Below are positions 44,265 through 53,508 of a DNA stretch of 64,000 nt, piece after piece. This stretch comes from Winkia neuii subsp. neuii DSM 8576 (GTDB lineage Bacteria; Actinomycetota; Actinomycetes; Actinomycetales; Actinomycetaceae): NCBI RefSeq assembly GCF_000420405.1, contig NZ_ATUW01000001.1, positions 91,072 to 155,071 on the forward strand. The letters run 5' to 3'. The translations under genes were made by a program, and so were the position numbers. Position 1 is the first letter of the stretch, and every line of letters starts with the position of its first letter. Under the pieces are notes generated by a model that saw nothing but the letters and a program-made list of their open reading frames with translations, was not told where the DNA came from and ran no database searches.

Positions 44265-45722
44265 ATGACAAGGTTTGTGCCCGCCCCGGCTGCACTGGGA
44301 CACGTGCTTTTGCAAAACGTTACGGTGGTGGACCCACGCGGTGGCACGGCGCAGGCGGGCCAAGACGTGCTCGTAAAAGACGGCAAAATCCTAAAAGTTA
44401 GCGACCACCCCACGGGCACCAAGGATGCCGAGGGCGCAGCCAAAGTAGACGCAACCGGCCTGTTCGCCCTCCCCGGCTACAACGACATGCACTGCCACGC
44501 CCTCAACATGCCAGAACAGGTAGCTATTCCCAACGCCCTCATGCTGGCGGCAGGCGTTACCGGATACCGTTACATGTCGGGATCCAACAAAATTTTGGAC
44601 CAGCGCAAGGCGGGCACGCTCCCCACCTCGCTGGGTGCCCCCGAAGTCCTCTCTATCTCAGGCCCACTACTTACCCCCATCAATGCGGGCAACCCGGACG
44701 CGGCCCGCACCCAGGTGCGCAAGCAGGCCCAGCGCGGGGCCGACTTCATCAAAGTTGGCATGGTTTCGGCCAGCGCGTTCCGCGCCCTGATGGACGAGGC
44801 CAACAAGATTGGCGTCCCCGTAGCCGGCCACCTTCCCGAACACGTAGACCCGCGCGAAGCAGCCGACCTGGGCATGGCTTGCATCGAACACATCGGCCCC
44901 GGAGCGGTTATGCTGGCGCCAGCCACAACGGAAGAGGAAAAGGTCAAGAACACAAATTCGCCGAAGGACCTACCCTCCCTTCCAACCATAAACTTCCCCT
45001 ACCGCGACGAAATTACCGTGCGCCTGATGGATCCAATCATCACTAACCCCCGCACCATAACTAAGGAATCCGGCGCTAAGGCCATGATCCTTGCCTACCA
45101 GCATTTCAACGACGAACGCGCCCACCAGCTGGCGGCCTACCTGAAGCAGCACGGCACCTGGCAGTGCGCCACCCTGATCCGCCTGCACACCCAGAATTTC
45201 GCCAACGCACCGGTACACGCCCGCGATCCACGCCGCACCTACCTACCGCAGTGGCGGCTGAAGAAGTGGGACAAGTCGGGCAAGAAATTCGACAAACTGG
45301 GTTCTAAGATCAAGGACGCACTGGCCCTGAACTGGGAGTGCCAGAAACGCCTAGCGGGCATTATTGCCGCCGAGGGCGTGCCCATGATCGCCGGCACTGA
45401 TTCCGTTGGGGCCACCGGCGTAATTGCCGGACTGGGCCTGTTCGATGAGTTCAAGCTGCTGCGCTCAGCCGGCGTGGAGCCGCTAGAAATCCTCCGCCAG
45501 GCCACCTGCTACGCAGCCGATTTCCTGGATCGGACCGATGCCATGGGCCGGGTTGCAGCAGGCTACGACGCGAACCTGGTTCTGCTCGGCTCGGACCCGC
45601 TGACTAATTGGGGCGAAGGCGACTGCCCGCTGCAGGATGTGCAAGCTGTAATGCGCGCGGGCGCCTATTGGGATCGCCCTCGGCTGGACCAAACCCTGCG
45701 CAACCTACAAGCCAACTTCTAA
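44265..45722 (+). CDS. Metal-dependent amidohydrolase
   Basis: 485 residues, start ATG at 44265 with AGGGAG ahead. Imidazolonepropionase-like/prolidase-type amidohydrolase: LFALPGYNDMHCHALN (HxH metal ligands), DFIKVGMVSASAF (lysine that may be carbamylated), AGHLPEHVDPREAADLGMACIEHIGPG (two histidines) and MIAGTDSVGATG (aspartate). A composite beta sandwich frames the barrel. The natural substrate cannot be told; dipeptides or cyclic amides are typical. Confidence 0.88.
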   Translation: MTRFVPAPAALGHVLLQNVTVVDPRGGTAQAGQDVLVKDGKILKVSDHPTGTKDAEGAAKVDATGLFALPGYNDMHCHALNMPEQVAIPNALMLAAGVTGYRYMSGSNKILDQRKAGTLPTSLGAPEVLSISGPLLTPINAGNPDAARTQVRKQAQRGADFIKVGMVSASAFRALMDEANKIGVPVAGHLPEHVDPREAADLGMACIEHIGPGAVMLAPATTEEEKVKNTNSPKDLPSLPTINFPYRDEITVRLMDPIITNPRTITKESGAKAMILAYQHFNDERAHQLAAYLKQHGTWQCATLIRLHTQNFANAPVHARDPRRTYLPQWRLKKWDKSGKKFDKLGSKIKDALALNWECQKRLAGIIAAEGVPMIAGTDSVGATGVIAGLGLFDEFKLLRSAGVEPLEILRQATCYAADFLDRTDAMGRVAAGYDANLVLLGSDPLTNWGEGDCPLQDVQAVMRAGAYWDRPRLDQTLRNLQANF

Positions 45723-45762
45723 AACAGACCACAAGGGCTGATTTATTCGTGCATTATTAGCC

Positions 45763-45786
45763 AGCCGGTTAGAAACGCCGGCTTTA
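45763..45786 (+). terminator. Terminator after the amidohydrolase gene
   Basis: A dyad AGCCGG (45763-45768) with CCGGCT (45778-45783) and TTT follows 40 bases after the stop. The remaining 170 bases to the next gene are AT-rich and hold its promoter. Confidence 0.5.
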
Positions 45787-45961
45787 CCGAGGGCGGCTAT
45801 GCTACCCCTTACCGGCTGGCAACCCGATTTGTGCCCGCCTAGAGGCCGCGCCTTTTAGATCCGGTGCCAAATATGGGATTTTTTACGGCGAAAGGTTTAC
45901 TGTTTGCAAGGCCATAGCTATCACGGGTGCATTTTCTTTAAATGACACTTATCCTGTAGTT

Positions 45962-48259
45962 ATGGCTTTGGAAGAAAATAACGTGATCATGGCAGACGCG
46001 GACGCCCGCGCCGACGTCATAGATAACCCAAAAATCAAAAAACCCCATAAATCCGCAGTGGGTATCGAAGGCGCTACCCGCGGCATGTACTTTGGCGTAC
46101 GCGAATTTGGGCTCCTGAACCTGATCGATTTGAACAGGCACAACGGGGTCAAATGCCCAGGCTGCGCCTGGCCCAACCCCTCCGCAGGCAAGGGCGGCAT
46201 AGTAGACTTTTGCGAAAATGGCGCAAAGGCTGTTGCCGAAGAATCTACCGCCCGCCGTTGCACCCCCGACTTCTTCGCCGAACACCCCTTCGCCTCGTTG
46301 CGCGAGCGCACCGACTACGAGCTCAGCCACGAGGGCCGGCTCACCCACCCGGTTATCAAGCGCGAGGGCGACGATTCTTACCGGCCCATCACCTGGGTTG
46401 AAGCATTCGACGCCATTGCCGACCAGTTGAAGAAGATCGAGCCCAACGAAGCTGCCTTCTACACTTCCGGGCGCACGTGCAACGAGACCGCATACATGTT
46501 CCAGCTGCTGGCCAAGCGGCTCGGCACAAACAACCTGCCCGACTGTTCAAACATGTGCCACGAAGCCTCCGGCAAGGCACTAATCCCCACTCTTGGGCTC
46601 GGCAAAGGGTCGGTAACTCTTGAAGACTTCGCCCACGCCGACCTGGTCATAACCTTGGGGCAGAACCCGGGCACCAACCACCCCCGCCAGCTGGGCTCCT
46701 TCGCAGCCTGCAAAGAAAATGGCGGCAAGATAGTGGTAATCAACCCGCTTCCCGAGGCGGGATTGAGGAAATTCCGCGACCCGCAGACCATAAACGGCAT
46801 GATTGGCACCGGCACCCCAATCGCCGACGAATTCTACCAAATCCGCCTTGATGGCGACCTGGCTTTCTTCCAAGCCGTGAACCAGGAACTCATCAAGCGC
46901 GACGCCCTCGACCACGACTTCTTGGACAAGTACACCACCGGCCAAGAAGAAGTAATTGAACACCTAAAACAGGTTGATCCTGAAGCCGTTCGCAAAGCCA
47001 CCGGGCTACCCGACGAATCCATCCAGCGCGTAGCCGACCTGGTCGAAAAAGCCAACGGTGTGATCGTGTGCTGGGCGCTGGGAGCCACCCAACACAAGAA
47101 CTCCGTAGAGACCCTGCAAGAAATCGTGAACATGCTGCTGCTCACCGGCAACATCGGTAAGCCCGGGGCCGGCACCTGCCCCGTGCGCGGGCACTCCAAC
47201 GTGCAGGGCGACCGCACCATGGGCGTCTGGGAGGAGCCGCCCGAAAGCTTCTGCGCCGCCCTCGAAAAAGAATTCCACTTCCCAATCCCCCGCGAACACG
47301 GCTGGAACGTGGTGGAAACCTGCAAGGCCATTCGCGACGGCCGCTGCAAGTTCTTCATGCAGATGGGCGGCAACTTCTTGCGGGCAGCCTCCGACACAGC
47401 AATTTTGGAGCGAACCTTCCCGGAACTGGAAATGACAGTGCACGTGTCCACCAAACTGAACCGGTCGCACATATACCCGGGCAAGACCTCAATCATTTTG
47501 CCTACCCTTACCCGCTCGGACGCCTTCTACTACGGCGACGAGCAGCAGGCAGTTACTACCGAGGATTCCATGGGCTACGTAACCGCCTCCTACGGCAAAC
47601 GCCGCGCCCTGGACCACCTGCTGTCCGAAACCTACATTCTAGGCGAAATCGGCCATCGCATAGGCGGCGAGAATTGTTGGCGGCAAATGGGCCGTTCCAC
47701 CAAGGAAATTAGGCGCCGCATCGAAAACACGATCCCCGGCTTTGAAAACTTTGAAGAGCGCCTAACCGAACCCAACGGGCTCATCCTGCCCAACGGCCCG
47801 CGCGAACGCAACTTCACCACCAAGGACGGCAAAGCCCACCTGACCATCAACAACATCGAGCCGCTGGAGTGCCCGCCCGGGCACCTGCTACTGCAGACCT
47901 TGCGTTCGCACGACCAATACAACACCACTATTTACGCCCTCTCCGACCGCTACCGCGGAATCAAGAAGGGCCGCCGCGTAGTGTTGGTCAACAAGGACGA
48001 CATCGAGGAACTGGGGTTCAAACCCGGCGACGTGGTGGACCTGTACTCGGATTGGGACGGCACCACCCGTTGCGCCCCCAACTTCCGCCTGGTCCCCTAC
48101 AAGACACCTCGCCAGTGTGCAGCCGCCTACATGCCGGAAGCGAACGTGCTCATCGCCCTCGACAACGAATGCAAGGTGTCGCAGACACCCGTTATGAAGT
48201 CGATCTTGATCTACATGAAACCCGCTAAATCCACTGGCAAAGGCGGCGAAAAAGAATAG
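45962..48259 (+). CDS. YdeP-type molybdopterin oxidoreductase
   Basis: 765 residues. FdhF/YdeP family: FGLLNLIDLNRHNGVKCPGCAWPNPSAGKGG with the short N-terminal CxxC, LASSGRTCNETAYMFQLLAKRL, DCSNMCHEASGKAL, GQNPGTNHPRQLG and a C-terminal molybdopterin-binding domain. YdeP proteins are formate-dehydrogenase-like enzymes linked to acid resistance; their substrate is not settled. The gene is followed after overlap by fdhD, which inserts sulfur into the cofactor, so the pair form a working unit. The moco biosynthesis genes are elsewhere. Confidence 0.9.
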   Translation: MALEENNVIMADADARADVIDNPKIKKPHKSAVGIEGATRGMYFGVREFGLLNLIDLNRHNGVKCPGCAWPNPSAGKGGIVDFCENGAKAVAEESTARRCTPDFFAEHPFASLRERTDYELSHEGRLTHPVIKREGDDSYRPITWVEAFDAIADQLKKIEPNEAAFYTSGRTCNETAYMFQLLAKRLGTNNLPDCSNMCHEASGKALIPTLGLGKGSVTLEDFAHADLVITLGQNPGTNHPRQLGSFAACKENGGKIVVINPLPEAGLRKFRDPQTINGMIGTGTPIADEFYQIRLDGDLAFFQAVNQELIKRDALDHDFLDKYTTGQEEVIEHLKQVDPEAVRKATGLPDESIQRVADLVEKANGVIVCWALGATQHKNSVETLQEIVNMLLLTGNIGKPGAGTCPVRGHSNVQGDRTMGVWEEPPESFCAALEKEFHFPIPREHGWNVVETCKAIRDGRCKFFMQMGGNFLRAASDTAILERTFPELEMTVHVSTKLNRSHIYPGKTSIILPTLTRSDAFYYGDEQQAVTTEDSMGYVTASYGKRRALDHLLSETYILGEIGHRIGGENCWRQMGRSTKEIRRRIENTIPGFENFEERLTEPNGLILPNGPRERNFTTKDGKAHLTINNIEPLECPPGHLLLQTLRSHDQYNTTIYALSDRYRGIKKGRRVVLVNKDDIEELGFKPGDVVDLYSDWDGTTRCAPNFRLVPYKTPRQCAAAYMPEANVLIALDNECKVSQTPVMKSILIYMKPAKSTGKGGEKE

Positions 48260-49179
48260 TGGGCAAAGGGACTGCGCGCACGCGGCTAGTGCGCGTAGAA
48301 GGCTCGGATGACTTCAGGACCGAGGACATCCTGGCCGTCGAAGAACCGCTAGAAATCCGCATCGGGGGCAAGCCGTTCACCACTACTATGCGGACCCCCG
48401 GCGCGGATTACGAGCTCATCCACGGTTTCCTTCATTCCGAGGGCGTGATTCGCACCCGAACCGATGTGGCATCAATTCGTTCGTGTGATTCTACCCGCCC
48501 TCGCCCAAGCGGCCCAGTGGGGATGATGGGACTTGCGGGCGATCCGCAAAACCGCGAGCGCTTCCTGCTCGATTCGATAGGTGGGGTGGGCGACCACTCT
48601 GAGGCTTCGTACAACGTGATGAATGTGGGGCTTGCCCCCGGAGTGTCGGTCCCTAAGGGGGCGGGCCGCCTAGGTCTTACCTCTTCTGCCTGCGGCATTT
48701 GTGGCACCTCCACAATTGAGCGGGTCCTAGACAAGGGAAGCTACCAGGTGGAGCCTATAAAGCTAGACCCTAACGTGGTGGTGTCCCTGCCGGAGCGGCT
48801 TTCTAGCAATCAGCCCGTGTTCAAAGCTACCGGGGCTACCCACGGAGCGGGGTTGTTTACCCAAAGTGGCGAACTGCTGTGTGTGCGCGAGGACGTAGGC
48901 CGCCACAATGCCGCCGACAAGGTTATTGGGTGGGCGTTGCAGCAGGGCCTGCTTCCTGGGCGCAACCTGATTTTAGCTATGTCTTCGAGGGCTTCCTTTG
49001 AGCTAGTGCAAAAAGCCCTGATGGCTGGCATTCCTGCGGTGGTTGCGGTCTCGTCTGCGACCTCGTTGGCCGCCGACCTGGCCCATGAGGCCGGTATTGC
49101 GTTGGCGGGGTTTGTGCGTGGGGCAAAGTTTAACCTGTATGCCGGCCAGCTTCTTCCCGCCGCACTTGCAACCCGTTAG
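48259..49179 (+). CDS. fdhD: Formate dehydrogenase accessory sulfurtransferase FdhD
   Basis: 306 residues. FdhD signatures: VEEPLEIRIGGKPFTTTMRTPGADYELIHGFLHSEG, LTSSACGICGTSTIE (CxxC sulfur-transfer cysteines) and REDVGRHNAADKVIGWAL. It carries sulfur from a cysteine desulfurase to the molybdenum cofactor. It starts at the stop of the ydeP-like gene, and its stop overlaps the end of the convergent dehydrogenase gene by 4 bases. Confidence 0.95.
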   Translation: MGKGTARTRLVRVEGSDDFRTEDILAVEEPLEIRIGGKPFTTTMRTPGADYELIHGFLHSEGVIRTRTDVASIRSCDSTRPRPSGPVGMMGLAGDPQNRERFLLDSIGGVGDHSEASYNVMNVGLAPGVSVPKGAGRLGLTSSACGICGTSTIERVLDKGSYQVEPIKLDPNVVVSLPERLSSNQPVFKATGATHGAGLFTQSGELLCVREDVGRHNAADKVIGWALQQGLLPGRNLILAMSSRASFELVQKALMAGIPAVVAVSSATSLAADLAHEAGIALAGFVRGAKFNLYAGQLLPAALATR

Positions 49180-50120
49180 AGCTGGTTTTCGGGCTGCCTG
49201 CCTTCGAGTACTGCCAGAATGTTGCGGGCCGTTAGCGCGCTCATCTTTTCGCGCGTAGGCCGGGTGGCGGACCCAATGTGCGGTAGCAGCACCACGTTTT
49301 CCATGCGCATAAGTTCGGGGCTAATTGCAGGTTCGTCCTCGTACACGTCTAGGCCGGCGCCCGCAATCTGGCCTTTTTGCAGGGCGGACGCCAGAGCTTT
49401 TTCGTCTACACAGGCTCCGCGAGCGGTGTTCACTAAATAGGCGGACTCTTTCATGGAGTTCAGCGCATCCGCGTCTATTAGGTGGCGGGTTTCGTTGGTG
49501 AGCGGGCAGTGCAAAGACACCACATCTGAAGAAGCAATCAGCTCATCATTGCTTACCCGGCGTACTTTCCCGCCAATCCGGGAAGTGTCCTTGTCTGAAT
49601 GCGCGCTGTACAAAATGTTCATGCCGAAGGCCGCCCCGCGCCGGGCCATGGCCTCGCCAATTTGGCCTAGCCCCACAATGCCCAAGGTGGCCCCCTGCAA
49701 GCCCATGCCGAGCATGAACGTGTGGTCGTAGCGCCAGGCCTTACCCGCGCGAACTAGCCGTTCGGCCTCGCCGGTGCGGCGGGTTACCTGCAACAACAAC
49801 GCGAATGCCAGATCGGCTGTGGCCTCGTGCAACACCCCTGGAGTGGTAGTGACGGCAATATTTGCCTGGCGGGCGGCCTGTAGATCGATGTTGTTGAACC
49901 CTGCCGCGCACTGGCCGATTACCTTTAGCTGCGGGCCTGCCTGCTGGATCATTTGCGCGTCTAACGGGTCTGAAAGGGAAGACAGCAGCGCGTCGGCCCC
50001 CTGAATATTTTGGGCGAGTTCCTCCCGGTCCATGAAATGGTCGCCGCCCACTACCTGGTGTTCACTAAGCAGGTCGAGGGCAGCGGGAAGTTGGGGTGCG
50101 GTAACTACGATTTTTGCCAT
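49176..50120 (-). CDS. D-2-hydroxyacid dehydrogenase (glyoxylate reductase type)
   Basis: 314 residues from the ATG at 50118-50120. The NAD-binding motif is TLGIVGLGQIGEAMARRGAAF. Catalytic residues appear as NTARGACVDEKALASAL (Arg), VYEDEPAIS (Glu) and LLPHIGSATRP (His). It reduces glyoxylate, hydroxypyruvate or similar 2-oxoacids. No partner pathway is visible, and its exact substrate is open. Confidence 0.92.
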   Translation of the reverse strand: MAKIVVTAPQLPAALDLLSEHQVVGGDHFMDREELAQNIQGADALLSSLSDPLDAQMIQQAGPQLKVIGQCAAGFNNIDLQAARQANIAVTTTPGVLHEATADLAFALLLQVTRRTGEAERLVRAGKAWRYDHTFMLGMGLQGATLGIVGLGQIGEAMARRGAAFGMNILYSAHSDKDTSRIGGKVRRVSNDELIASSDVVSLHCPLTNETRHLIDADALNSMKESAYLVNTARGACVDEKALASALQKGQIAGAGLDVYEDEPAISPELMRMENVVLLPHIGSATRPTREKMSALTARNILAVLEGRQPENQL

Positions 50121-50160
50121 GTAACTAACGTACCGCCACTTGCCTGCCCAGGCATTCGTT

Positions 50161-50345
50161 TTAGCGGGCATACAGTTTGGCGGCGTTCGCACCCAAATTG
50201 GCCCGCACCTGCTCTGAGCCGAAATCCGTGTCCTCTACGTATGTGAAGGCACGCGTGTACTTGTCGCCCTGAAAGTAGGGGTAGTCCGAGCCCGCCAACA
50301 GTTTGCGTGGGTCGTATACTTGGGCTGCCAATTCCAGCGAGGGCG
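50161..50345 (-). pseudogene. C-terminal remnant of an amidohydrolase
   Basis: About 60 residues, PSLELAAQVYDPRKLLAGSDYPYFQ through VRANLGANAAKLYAR, are the end of an amidohydrolase-2 (TIM barrel) protein with its GSDYPY metal-site motif. Upstream it runs into the terminator of the mannitol dehydrogenase gene, so the N-terminal part is lost. Confidence 0.7.
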
Positions 50346-50387
50346 GGCGCCGGGGACAGAGCCCCACCAGGCGGCAGGCCACGTCAA

Positions 50388-50422
50388 ACAAAAAAAGGGG
50401 GCGGAGCCCGCGCCCCGCCCCC
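50388..50422 (-). terminator. Terminator of the mannitol/arabinitol dehydrogenase gene
   Basis: An 8-bp stem (GGGGGCGG at 50397-50404 with CCGCCCCC at 50415-50422), with a run of seven T on the minus strand, 10 bases past the stop. A classic intrinsic terminator. Confidence 0.8.
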
Positions 50423-50431
50423 AGGTGCGTG

Positions 50432-51874
50432 CTACAGCGAACGCATCACCTCGCGCGCTCCCTTTTCTCGCAGGTCTTTCAGGGCCTGCACAAACTCGTT
50501 CTTGAACTGTTCATTCTGGGCCAGTTCGCCGAAGACAAACTGATCTTCAATAAAGGCAGCCTCCTCGCCCTCGGCCTGCCTCTTAGCGGAGGCCGCAAGC
50601 TCCTTGCCGTGCTGATCGTCGATCACGATCTGGCTGCCGTCCTCGGCCTTACCTTCGCAGCCCAGCGCCCAAGCCGCACACATGGCCGCACCAATCTTAA
50701 TCTGGCCGCCGTTCTTCAAATTCTCGCGAACCGACGGCAACACGAACTTAGGCATGCGATCGGAAGCATCCTGGGCGAGGCGCGCAAGCGTGTCGGCAAT
50801 GGCCTCGTTGGCGAAGCGCTCAAATAGTTCGTCGATGTAGGCGTTTAGATCAATTCCCGGAACTGGGCGCAGCGTAGGACGCGCCTCCTGTTCCAAATAG
50901 CGGCGGGTAACACCGGCAATATCCTCATCTACAGCAGATTCGTGGCCAAACTCCAACCCAAGTAGCCGCCCCCAATGTGCCAACGACTGGTGGGCAGCAT
51001 TCAGCAACCGCAACTTCATGAGCTCGTACGGGACTACGTCCTCCACAAGCTGGGCCCCAGCCTCTTCGTAGGCGGGCCGCCCAAGCGGGAACTTGTCCTC
51101 GAGTACCCACTGCACAAACGGCTCAGCCACCACCGGCCAGGCGTCGTCCAAGCCCAATTCGTCCTTAACCATCTGCCGGTCAGCATCTGTGGTAACAGGG
51201 GTAATGCGGTCAACCATGCAATTCGGGAAAGACACGTTCTGGTCAATCCACTCGGCAAATTCAGGATCCGAAAGGCGGGCCTGCTCCACCACGGCGGTGC
51301 GCGCAATATTGCCGTTGCCCGGCAGGTTGTCGCAAGACATCACCGTAAACGGGTCGAGGCCGGCCTCCTTGCGGCGGCGCAGCGCGGCCACAATAAAACC
51401 AAACGTGGTCTGGGGGGCCTCCGGGTGAGCTGCGTCGTGCACTGCTCCTTCCGAATCCGTGCGGAAATTGCCCGTTTCGTCGTCAATGTTGTAGCCGCCC
51501 TCGGTAACCGTGAGCGAAACGATCTTAGTGTCGGCGCTAGCCAGGCGGTCCAACACGGCGGCAGGATCCTCGGGGGCGAACAGGTAGTCGATGATCGAAC
51601 CGATAACAGCAGTATCCTTACTGCCATCCGGGTTCTTGAGCACCAGCGTGTACAGGTAATCCTGGCCAGCCAGGGCATCGCGCATCTTCTTGTCGCCAGG
51701 CATTACCCCAACCCCACAAATGGCCCAATCCTTAGCCTTACCTTCGCGCAGCAACCGATCCAAGAACATTGCCTGGTGCGAGCGGTGGAAGTTGCCCACC
51801 CCAAAGTGCACAATGCCAGCAGTAAGGTTGCTGCGATCGTATTTAGGTGCCAAAGGCGAATCAGCCAGTTTCAT
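50432..51874 (-). CDS. Mannitol 2-dehydrogenase family protein
   Basis: 480 residues from the ATG at 51872-51874, with AAAGGAG ahead. Family features: GIVHFGVGNFHRSHQAMFLDRLL (NAD site), SLTVTEGGYNI, VMSCDNLPGNG, and the catalytic KLRLLNAAHQSLAHWG. This long-chain dehydrogenase family oxidises mannitol, arabinitol or altronate/fructuronate. With a polyol-permease gene just upstream and xylulokinase nearby, D-arabinitol to D-xylulose or mannitol to fructose are the likely reactions. Confidence 0.92.
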   Translation of the reverse strand: MKLADSPLAPKYDRSNLTAGIVHFGVGNFHRSHQAMFLDRLLREGKAKDWAICGVGVMPGDKKMRDALAGQDYLYTLVLKNPDGSKDTAVIGSIIDYLFAPEDPAAVLDRLASADTKIVSLTVTEGGYNIDDETGNFRTDSEGAVHDAAHPEAPQTTFGFIVAALRRRKEAGLDPFTVMSCDNLPGNGNIARTAVVEQARLSDPEFAEWIDQNVSFPNCMVDRITPVTTDADRQMVKDELGLDDAWPVVAEPFVQWVLEDKFPLGRPAYEEAGAQLVEDVVPYELMKLRLLNAAHQSLAHWGRLLGLEFGHESAVDEDIAGVTRRYLEQEARPTLRPVPGIDLNAYIDELFERFANEAIADTLARLAQDASDRMPKFVLPSVRENLKNGGQIKIGAAMCAAWALGCEGKAEDGSQIVIDDQHGKELAASAKRQAEGEEAAFIEDQFVFGELAQNEQFKNEFVQALKDLREKGAREVMRSL

Positions 51875-51894
51875 TTTTGCTCCTTTGCTCAATG

Positions 51895-53181
51895 CTACTT
51901 ACTTAGGACTGTTTCGGAGTTTTCTGAATTGTTTAGCCGGGACACTTCGCCTTCCGGAAGCTTCAGTCCCAGCAAAATAACGAACGATACTACGTATAGG
52001 CCGGCGAGGGCGTAGGCCACGGCCCCGTAGCCCGCACTGTCTACCAGCAGGGTTACCACAGCCGGACCGACGAAGGCTCCCAGCCCGGCCCCCAGGTTTA
52101 ATATTGCCAAAGATGAGGCCTTTTCGGATCCAGCGTGCGCCATGATCAGCGGCGTGGTGGGCACGTGAGCAGACAGGCCGATGCCGATGGCCGCCATTCC
52201 CAAAGCGATCAGCCAAAAGTTCGGGCCGGCAAGGTTTGGGATCAAATACAGGTATACGAGCGAAGCAGCCGACAACGGGGTAGCAATCCACTGCAGGGTG
52301 CGGTGCCAGCCCAACTTGTCGCCTACGATCCCCCACAGCACATCGCCGGCAATAGCAACTACCCCAAAAATTGTAAATTCCAAGATCGCCTTGCCAGGGG
52401 CCATGTGGTGCACCCGCTGCACGTACACCAAATAGAAGGCCTGCATGCCGTACTGTCCGGCAAGATTGATGATCTTGACGATCCCCATGGCCCCCACCTT
52501 CGGGCGCCGCCAGGTGATCGAGAGTCCCGAAAAGAGCGAGTCAACTACAGAAATGTGCTTGCTCGCCCTCGCCGACGGTTGACTGCGCAAGAAGTACATG
52601 GTGACCCAACCACCTAAGGCGGCCAGCGCCAATCCAATCCACAACGTGGCGATCCCACCCAGGGACGGTACGAACAGCGAAGAAAGATAGGACCCGATCG
52701 TCTGCATACCCAACGAAAACGCGAACCAAAACCACCCGGAGGCTGACGACTGGCGCTCGGGGACTGTCACGATCATCATCCAGGTTAAAAACCCGTAGGC
52801 TAGCATCGGGTAGCCGAAGCCACGCAGGCCGTAAATGAGCACCAATAGGGGCAACGACTTAGACGGGATTGCCACCGTGATGAACAAGAAGTCGAACAGC
52901 AAAAACGAGACGAGTCCGACCAGCATCACCTTTCGCGGACTGATCGCATCACACAGCGCCCCCGACAGGAAGGCCGCCACCGCCACCACCACGCCGTAAC
53001 TGGTGTAAACCAGCGAGGCCTGGCTGACTGTAAAACCTAGTTCGCTGTGAAAAAAGTCGGTGATCCAAACGGCTTCAATGCCGTCCCCAATCACAAAGAG
53101 GACGACGCCGAGGATCCCCAAAGTCATGGCGGTGGGGAAATGTATTCGTTGTGCAAACGTTAGCGATTTTGTTGCGGACAT
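51895..53181 (-). CDS. MFS polyol permease (RbtT/DalT/CsbX type)
   Basis: 428 residues from the ATG at 53179-53181. 12 helices; the family's opening GILGVVLFVIGDGIEAVWIT, FFHSELGFTVSQASLVYTSYGV, YGLRGFGYPMLAYGFLTWMM and AHVPTTPLIMAHAGSEKASSLAILNLG match the polyol permease group, which carries ribitol and D-arabinitol. It is co-transcribed with the dehydrogenase, 20 bases apart. Confidence 0.88.
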   Translation of the reverse strand: MSATKSLTFAQRIHFPTAMTLGILGVVLFVIGDGIEAVWITDFFHSELGFTVSQASLVYTSYGVVVAVAAFLSGALCDAISPRKVMLVGLVSFLLFDFLFITVAIPSKSLPLLVLIYGLRGFGYPMLAYGFLTWMMIVTVPERQSSASGWFWFAFSLGMQTIGSYLSSLFVPSLGGIATLWIGLALAALGGWVTMYFLRSQPSARASKHISVVDSLFSGLSITWRRPKVGAMGIVKIINLAGQYGMQAFYLVYVQRVHHMAPGKAILEFTIFGVVAIAGDVLWGIVGDKLGWHRTLQWIATPLSAASLVYLYLIPNLAGPNFWLIALGMAAIGIGLSAHVPTTPLIMAHAGSEKASSLAILNLGAGLGAFVGPAVVTLLVDSAGYGAVAYALAGLYVVSFVILLGLKLPEGEVSRLNNSENSETVLSK

Positions 53182-53199
53182 CGTTGTCTTTCGATCCAA

Positions 53200-53508
53200 A
53201 ACTTAAGCGGTCGCCGGTAACGCTAGTAGTGGGGAAGGATTTAAGTCCCGACTATTTAAACGCAAGCGTTTGTCATTTTGTGATCGTTTCTATTAGAAGA
53301 GGTCGGGCTGGTGCGCGTCATTTTTCATATTTGGCGGATATTTCCCCGCCAAGAGCGGAGTGCGGGAGTTACAGCACCCCACCCTATTGATCGTTTTCAT
53401 AGCGTTATGTGATCGGTAAGTGCTCGCCCTCGGCGGCTACCTGCAGCGGTCTGCTCTCAGCGCCCGCAGCGGCCCCTCGCCTACTTTCAGGTGGCAACCT
53501 CGAAATAG
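53200..53508. promoter_or_regulatory. Control region of the polyol genes with repeated TGATCG sites
   Basis: TGATCGTTT sits at about 53280-53288 and again at 53391-53399, and a third TGATCGG lies at 53410-53416. A TGATCG core in multiple copies would suit a DeoR-type repressor. The region also holds the polyol permease promoter. No gene is seen. Confidence 0.45.
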
